Of a stretch of DNA of 18,261 nucleotides, positions 15,654 to 18,261 are shown piece by piece. Both the position numbers and the translations under genes were made by a program. The notes beneath the pieces were generated by a model. The model was not told the DNA's origin. It worked only from the letters and a program-made list of their open reading frames with translations, and searched no databases. Position 1 is the first letter of the stretch, and the number at the start of each line of letters is the position of its first letter. The stretch is from Faecimorpha sp963627615 (GTDB lineage Bacteria > Bacillota > Clostridia > Lachnospirales > Bianqueaceae): the NCBI GenBank assembly GCA_963627615.1, contig CAVGBV010000054.1:1-18261 (forward strand), read 5' to 3'.

Positions 15654-15675
15654 GAGCCGTTTTGTGAATTCAATA

Positions 15676-15704
15676 TTGACTTTTCTTCTTCCATCCCCTA
15701 TACT
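15676..15704 (+). promoter_or_regulatory. Promoter of the DUF3842 gene
   Basis: TTGACT (15676-15681), a 17-bp spacer and TATACT (15699-15704), divergent from and 22 bp away from the queH -35 element. The transcript would start near 15711 with a very short leader and a GGAGGG site. Confidence 0.75.
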
Positions 15705-15727
15705 TAGGCAAGATGGAGGGACATATT

Positions 15728-16135
15728 ATGAAAATACTTGTAATTGACGGACAGGGCGGCCGCTTGGGACGCCAGATTATAGAGGGGTTAAAGCCCTATA
15801 CCGCGGAACATGAACTGATCGCTGTCGGCACCAATGCGTTGGCGACCTCTGCCATGCTAAAGGCGGGCGCCGTACTGGCTGCTACAGGGGAAAACGCGGT
15901 CTGCGTCAATGCCGCCGACGCGGATCTGATCATCGGCCCCATCGGCATTCTGGCTGCGGACTCGCTCCTCGGAGAGGTTACTCCCCGCATGGCCTATCAT
16001 GTAGGACGAAGCCGCGCGCATCAGCTCCTGATTCCGGTCAACCGATGCAACCACGAAATCATCGGCGTTGCCAACTGTACCATGTCGGAACTTGTTAGCC
16101 AGACCATCCAGAGAGCCCGCCAACTTCTTCAATAA
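15728..16135 (+). CDS. DUF3842 family protein
   Basis: The 135-residue protein begins MKILVIDGQGGRLGRQIIEGL, a Rossmann-like nucleotide-binding start with a G-rich loop, followed by the strongly conserved GTNALATSAMLKAGA (38-53 region), ATGENAVCVNAADADLIIGPIGI and LIPVNRCNHEIIGV. These fit the DUF3842 family of Firmicutes, for which I know no proven activity. The start at 15728 is chosen over an ATG at 15713 because GGAGGG lies 9 nt before it and overlaps the upstream ATG. The next gene has its own promoter overlapping this gene's end, so common transcription is possible but not required. No signal or membrane segment is present. Confidence 0.88.
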   Translation: MKILVIDGQGGRLGRQIIEGLKPYTAEHELIAVGTNALATSAMLKAGAVLAATGENAVCVNAADADLIIGPIGILAADSLLGEVTPRMAYHVGRSRAHQLLIPVNRCNHEIIGVANCTMSELVSQTIQRARQLLQ

Positions 16136-16138
16136 AGA

Positions 16139-16167
16139 TTGCTTTTTCCGGGACAATATGTTATAAT
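16139..16167 (+). promoter_or_regulatory. Promoter of the ECF S component-kinase unit
   Basis: TTGCTT (16139-16144), a 17-bp spacer and TATAAT (16162-16167), starting directly after the DUF3842 stop codon. The predicted leader is about 110 nt. Confidence 0.72.
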
Positions 16168-16174
16168 AAGTTTG

Positions 16175-16265
16175 TTCGGTCCAACCGAAACGATTGTCCC
16201 AAGGACATTTTCACTATATAAACTTCTAAGACACAGCCCGCCCAGCGGGTCTATGTCTTATTTTT
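16175..16265 (+). promoter_or_regulatory. Structured leader with terminator hairpin before the ECF S component gene
   Basis: The leader has hairpin TTCGGT-CCA-ACCGAA (16175-16189), hairpin TGTCC-CAA-GGACA (16195-16207), an A/T linker, then a terminator stem AAGACA/TGTCTT (16228-16259) with inner CCCGC-CCA-GCGGG, followed by ATTTTT. The ribosome-binding site AAGGAG comes right after. This layout fits a riboswitch or attenuator for a vitamin transporter, but I do not recognise a known aptamer. Confidence 0.6.
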
Positions 16266-16282
16266 ATGAAAGGAGTTTCTTT

Positions 16283-16828
16283 ATGCAACACAAACAACTT
16301 GTCAACTGGATTCTGGCCGCGCTATTTCTGGCGCTCTGCCTGGTGCTTCCCTTTTTAACGGGACAAATTCCGCAGATCGGAAGCGCCATCTCTCCCATGC
16401 ACATTCCCGTGCTCCTGTGCGGTTTTATCTGCGGCTGGCCCTATGCCTTATTGGTAGGATTTATCGCGCCGCTTCTGCGCAGTCTCCTATTCGGCATGCC
16501 TCCCTTCCCGGCGGTAGCCCTTCCGATGGCTTTTGAACTTGCCGCTTATGGTCTTTTCAGCGGTCTTTTCTATAAGATTCTGAAAGGAAAGCTGAGAGAT
16601 ACGGCAAGAGTCTATATCGCGTTGATTCTAGCCATGCTCCTTGGAAGAGTGGTATGGGGCATTGCCAAATATATTCTGGCTCTTCTGACCGGTTCCGTCT
16701 TCACCTTAGAGATGTTCATGGCAGGCGCCTTTATTAACGCCGTACCGGCATTGATCCTACATATCGTACTGATCCCGCTGATCGTCATCGCCCTGCAGAA
16801 GGCCCATAAAATGCCCAATGAACACTGA
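16283..16828 (+). CDS. ECF transporter S component (substrate-binding membrane subunit)
   Basis: The 181-residue integral membrane protein has about six hydrophobic segments (around 8-26, 41-60, 63-85, 88-104, 112-135, 148-172) and the S-component stretch AISPMHIPVLLCGFICGWP with GMPPFPAVALPMAFELAAYG. Such proteins bind a vitamin or related micronutrient and dock on a shared EcfA/A'/T energising module, which is not encoded here. The start at 16283 follows AAGGAG at 8 nt; upstream in-frame codons fall in the leader and terminator. The stop overlaps the kinase start by 11 bp, so both are coupled. Substrate is unknown; the kinase partner suggests a molecule trapped by phosphorylation, for instance a nucleoside or vitamin alcohol, which is inference. 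Confidence 0.85.
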   Translation: MQHKQLVNWILAALFLALCLVLPFLTGQIPQIGSAISPMHIPVLLCGFICGWPYALLVGFIAPLLRSLLFGMPPFPAVALPMAFELAAYGLFSGLFYKILKGKLRDTARVYIALILAMLLGRVVWGIAKYILALLTGSVFTLEMFMAGAFINAVPALILHIVLIPLIVIALQKAHKMPNEH

Positions 16829-17813
16829 TCTGAAAGAAATTCTGCAAAAGCATCATGCAAGGTATCCCAAGATGCTTCTGCAAGATGAAATCAAACTTGT
16901 CTACCAGCATGTCCTTGGCGCCGGTCACATGATCGCTTCGCCGGAGGCCTCTCTGTCTTATCTGAAGACAGAGATGGCCCAGGGGCCTTTTTCGTCAGCA
17001 GAAGGGATAGAAAACATCGGGAACGGTCGTGTCCGCCTGTATCTTTCTGAAGTGCTGGAGCGCTCTTATCTGCCGGAAATGATCAATCAGATCTTTGTTT
17101 TTTGCTCCAATCGTCCGCATCCGAGTCTGCCGCTGCGAGAAGCCCTTCAGGTACTGGAACCTTCTCCAGAGCTTGACGCTTACATCGCTTCCGGAATGCC
17201 TTCGGTTCACCACAGTGAGATATACCGTACGTACTACCATCCGGCCTACCGGGTAATCGATGCCGACTGCGCACAGATTCTTCCCCTGCTGGACACACTT
17301 TACCGAGCCCCCAAACCGCTGGTTCTCGCCATTGACGGTATGTGCGGCTCCGGTAAAACGACATTGGCCTCTCTCCTGACAGAACTCTTTTCCTGTTCTG
17401 TCATCCATATGGACGATTTCTTTTTACCCTTTGAGATGCGTACCCCGGAACGTCTGGCCCAGCCAGGCGGAAATATTCATTATGAACGGATTCTGGCCGA
17501 GGTATTGCCTCATCTGGGAACCGCGTTTGACTATGCGGCCTTCCAGTGTAGTGACGGTTCTCATCGTATTTGCCATATTGACCCTGCGGATATACTGATT
17601 CTCGAAGGTTCTTACAGTCTGCATCCGGCACTGCGCAAGGCCGCGGATCTCTCTGTATTTCTCAGGATCTCTCCGGAGGAGCAGTTAAAAAGAATCGCGG
17701 CGCGAGATGGTGTTTCAGCGCTAAAGGCCTTTCAGACGCGTTGGATCCCCATGGAAAACAGATATTTTGAGACGTATCATATTGCAGATCATGCAGATTT
17801 CATTTTTGAATAA
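16818..17813 (+). CDS. Uridine kinase-like P-loop kinase with an unassigned N-terminal domain
   Basis: The C-terminal half of this 331-residue protein is a phosphoribulokinase/uridine kinase-type domain: Walker A GMCGSGKTT (174-182), the acidic HMDDFFLP (197-204), RLAQPGGNIHYERI (212-225) and LILEGSYSLHP (260-270). The N-terminal ~165 residues (QDEIKLVYQHVLGAGHMI, then GNGRVRLYLSEV) form a separate helical region that I cannot name, including VHHSEIYRTYYHPAYRVI just before the kinase. The start lies inside the end of the S component gene (11-bp overlap) with only a weak site 15 nt upstream, so translation probably depends on the upstream gene. The likely role is phosphorylation of the imported substrate; which one is not visible. 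The gene ends 28 bp before the repeat array. Confidence 0.8.
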   Translation: MNTDLKEILQKHHARYPKMLLQDEIKLVYQHVLGAGHMIASPEASLSYLKTEMAQGPFSSAEGIENIGNGRVRLYLSEVLERSYLPEMINQIFVFCSNRPHPSLPLREALQVLEPSPELDAYIASGMPSVHHSEIYRTYYHPAYRVIDADCAQILPLLDTLYRAPKPLVLAIDGMCGSGKTTLASLLTELFSCSVIHMDDFFLPFEMRTPERLAQPGGNIHYERILAEVLPHLGTAFDYAAFQCSDGSHRICHIDPADILILEGSYSLHPALRKAADLSVFLRISPEEQLKRIAARDGVSALKAFQTRWIPMENRYFETYHIADHADFIFE

Positions 17814-17833
17814 GCCCCAGTAAGGGGCCCCTT
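17814..17833. other. GC-rich inverted repeat after the kinase gene
   Basis: GCCCC-AGTAA-GGGGC overlaps the 12-bp palindrome AAGGGGCCCCTT. It lacks a downstream T run on the + strand, so it is at best a weak terminator; no other terminator is seen before the array. Confidence 0.4.
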
Positions 17834-17841
17834 CAAAAACT

Positions 17842-18261
17842 CTGGTCCACCTTGGAGAATGAGGCTCTTAGGTGTACCAGAATTTTATAGGTTTCTCTGA
17901 TTTTTTTATAATCTGGTACACTTTAGGATGCGAAGCACTTGGGTGTACCAGAATTTTATAGGTTCCTCTGGATTTTTGAAAATAATCTGGTACACTTTAG
18001 GGAGTGAGACCCTTGGGTGTACCAGAATTTTATAGGATTCTCTGGATTTTTGAAAATAATCTGGTACACTTTAGGGAGCTGAGGCTCTTAGGTGTACCAG
18101 AATTTTATGGGTTTCTTTGGATTTTCAAAAATATCTGGTACACTTTAGGGAGCTGAGGCTCTTAGGTGTACCAGAATTTTATGGGTTTCTTTGGATTTTC
18201 AAAAATATCTGGTACACTTTAGGGAGCTGAGGCTCTTAGGTGTACCAGAATTTTATGGGTT
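17842..18261. repeat. Tandem array of 74-bp hairpin units, continuing beyond the window
   Basis: Five full units start at 17842 (71 bp), 17913, 17987, 18061 and 18135 (74 bp each), plus a partial unit from 18209. Each has a 39-40-bp imperfect inverted repeat bounded by CTGGTACAC and GTGTACCAG, then a 32-35-bp A/T-rich spacer with a small hairpin (ATTTT-TG-AAAAT or ATTTT-CA-AAAAT). The units at 18061 and 18135 are identical, and the partial one matches them over its 53 bases; the outermost unit at 17842 is the most diverged (CTGGTCCAC). No coding frame is supported. A related copy is at 8419-8491. Confidence 0.93.

Noticed and set aside
17842..18261. CRISPR array (repeat-spacer-like periodicity of about 40 + 34 bp)
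   Set aside because: The supposed spacers are nearly identical to one another and no cas gene is present, so the whole 74-bp unit is repeated.
17842..18261. Integron attC sites or an insertion sequence end
   Set aside because: There are no cassettes between hairpins, no integrase or transposase in the window, and no attC core sites.

Overview
The window looks like a chromosomal segment of a Clostridia-type Firmicute, most likely a Lachnospiraceae-like gut or rumen anaerobe. Supports: strong AGGAGG ribosome-binding sites, many near-consensus sigma-A promoters with exact 17-bp spacers, a T-box leader, QueH instead of QueG, a DUF3842 protein, ECF-type vitamin transport, an aldo/keto reductase with ferredoxin-like clusters, and a GH43 xylan-degrading enzyme. 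The assignment is inference from content; no rRNA or other marker gene is present.

Layout. 1-1957 (+): the 3' part of a GH43 glycosidase, then a type I methionine aminopeptidase, closed by a bidirectional terminator. 2001-6709 (-): an apparent transcription unit of Fe-S aldo/keto reductase and a UvrA paralogue, followed by a PF04072-type methyltransferase that has its own consensus promoter and a terminator hairpin in its leader. 6751-8301 (-): a branched-chain amino acid carrier (brnQ) with a full T-box leader, but broken by an internal deletion and frameshift. 8302-8631: an intergenic copy of a hairpin-bearing repeat and a terminator. 8632-9330 (-): a lipoprotein of unknown function. 9377-10965 (-): an SPFH/zinc-ribbon protein and PspA, resembling the Bacillus ydjF/ydjI pair. 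11051-12472 (+): a class Ic aspartate-type aminotransferase. 12477-15653 (-): queH, a GT2 glycosyltransferase and a mannitol/fructuronate dehydrogenase in one tight unit. 15676-17813 (+): DUF3842, then an ECF S component translationally coupled to a P-loop kinase with an unknown N-terminal region.

The most unusual part is the right end (17842-18261, running off the window). It is a tandem array with an exact 74-bp period, each unit holding a long hairpin (CTGGTACAC...GTGTACCAG) and a small A/T hairpin. A related solitary copy lies 9.4 kb away at 8419-8491. Loop and spacer sequence drift while pairing is kept, and the rightmost units are identical, which suggests a structured and recently amplified repeat family. 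I could not assign it to a named class.

A second theme is regulatory: three genes (methyltransferase, SPFH protein, ECF S component) have an intrinsic-terminator-like hairpin immediately before the ribosome-binding site, which suggests attenuation or step-down of expression.
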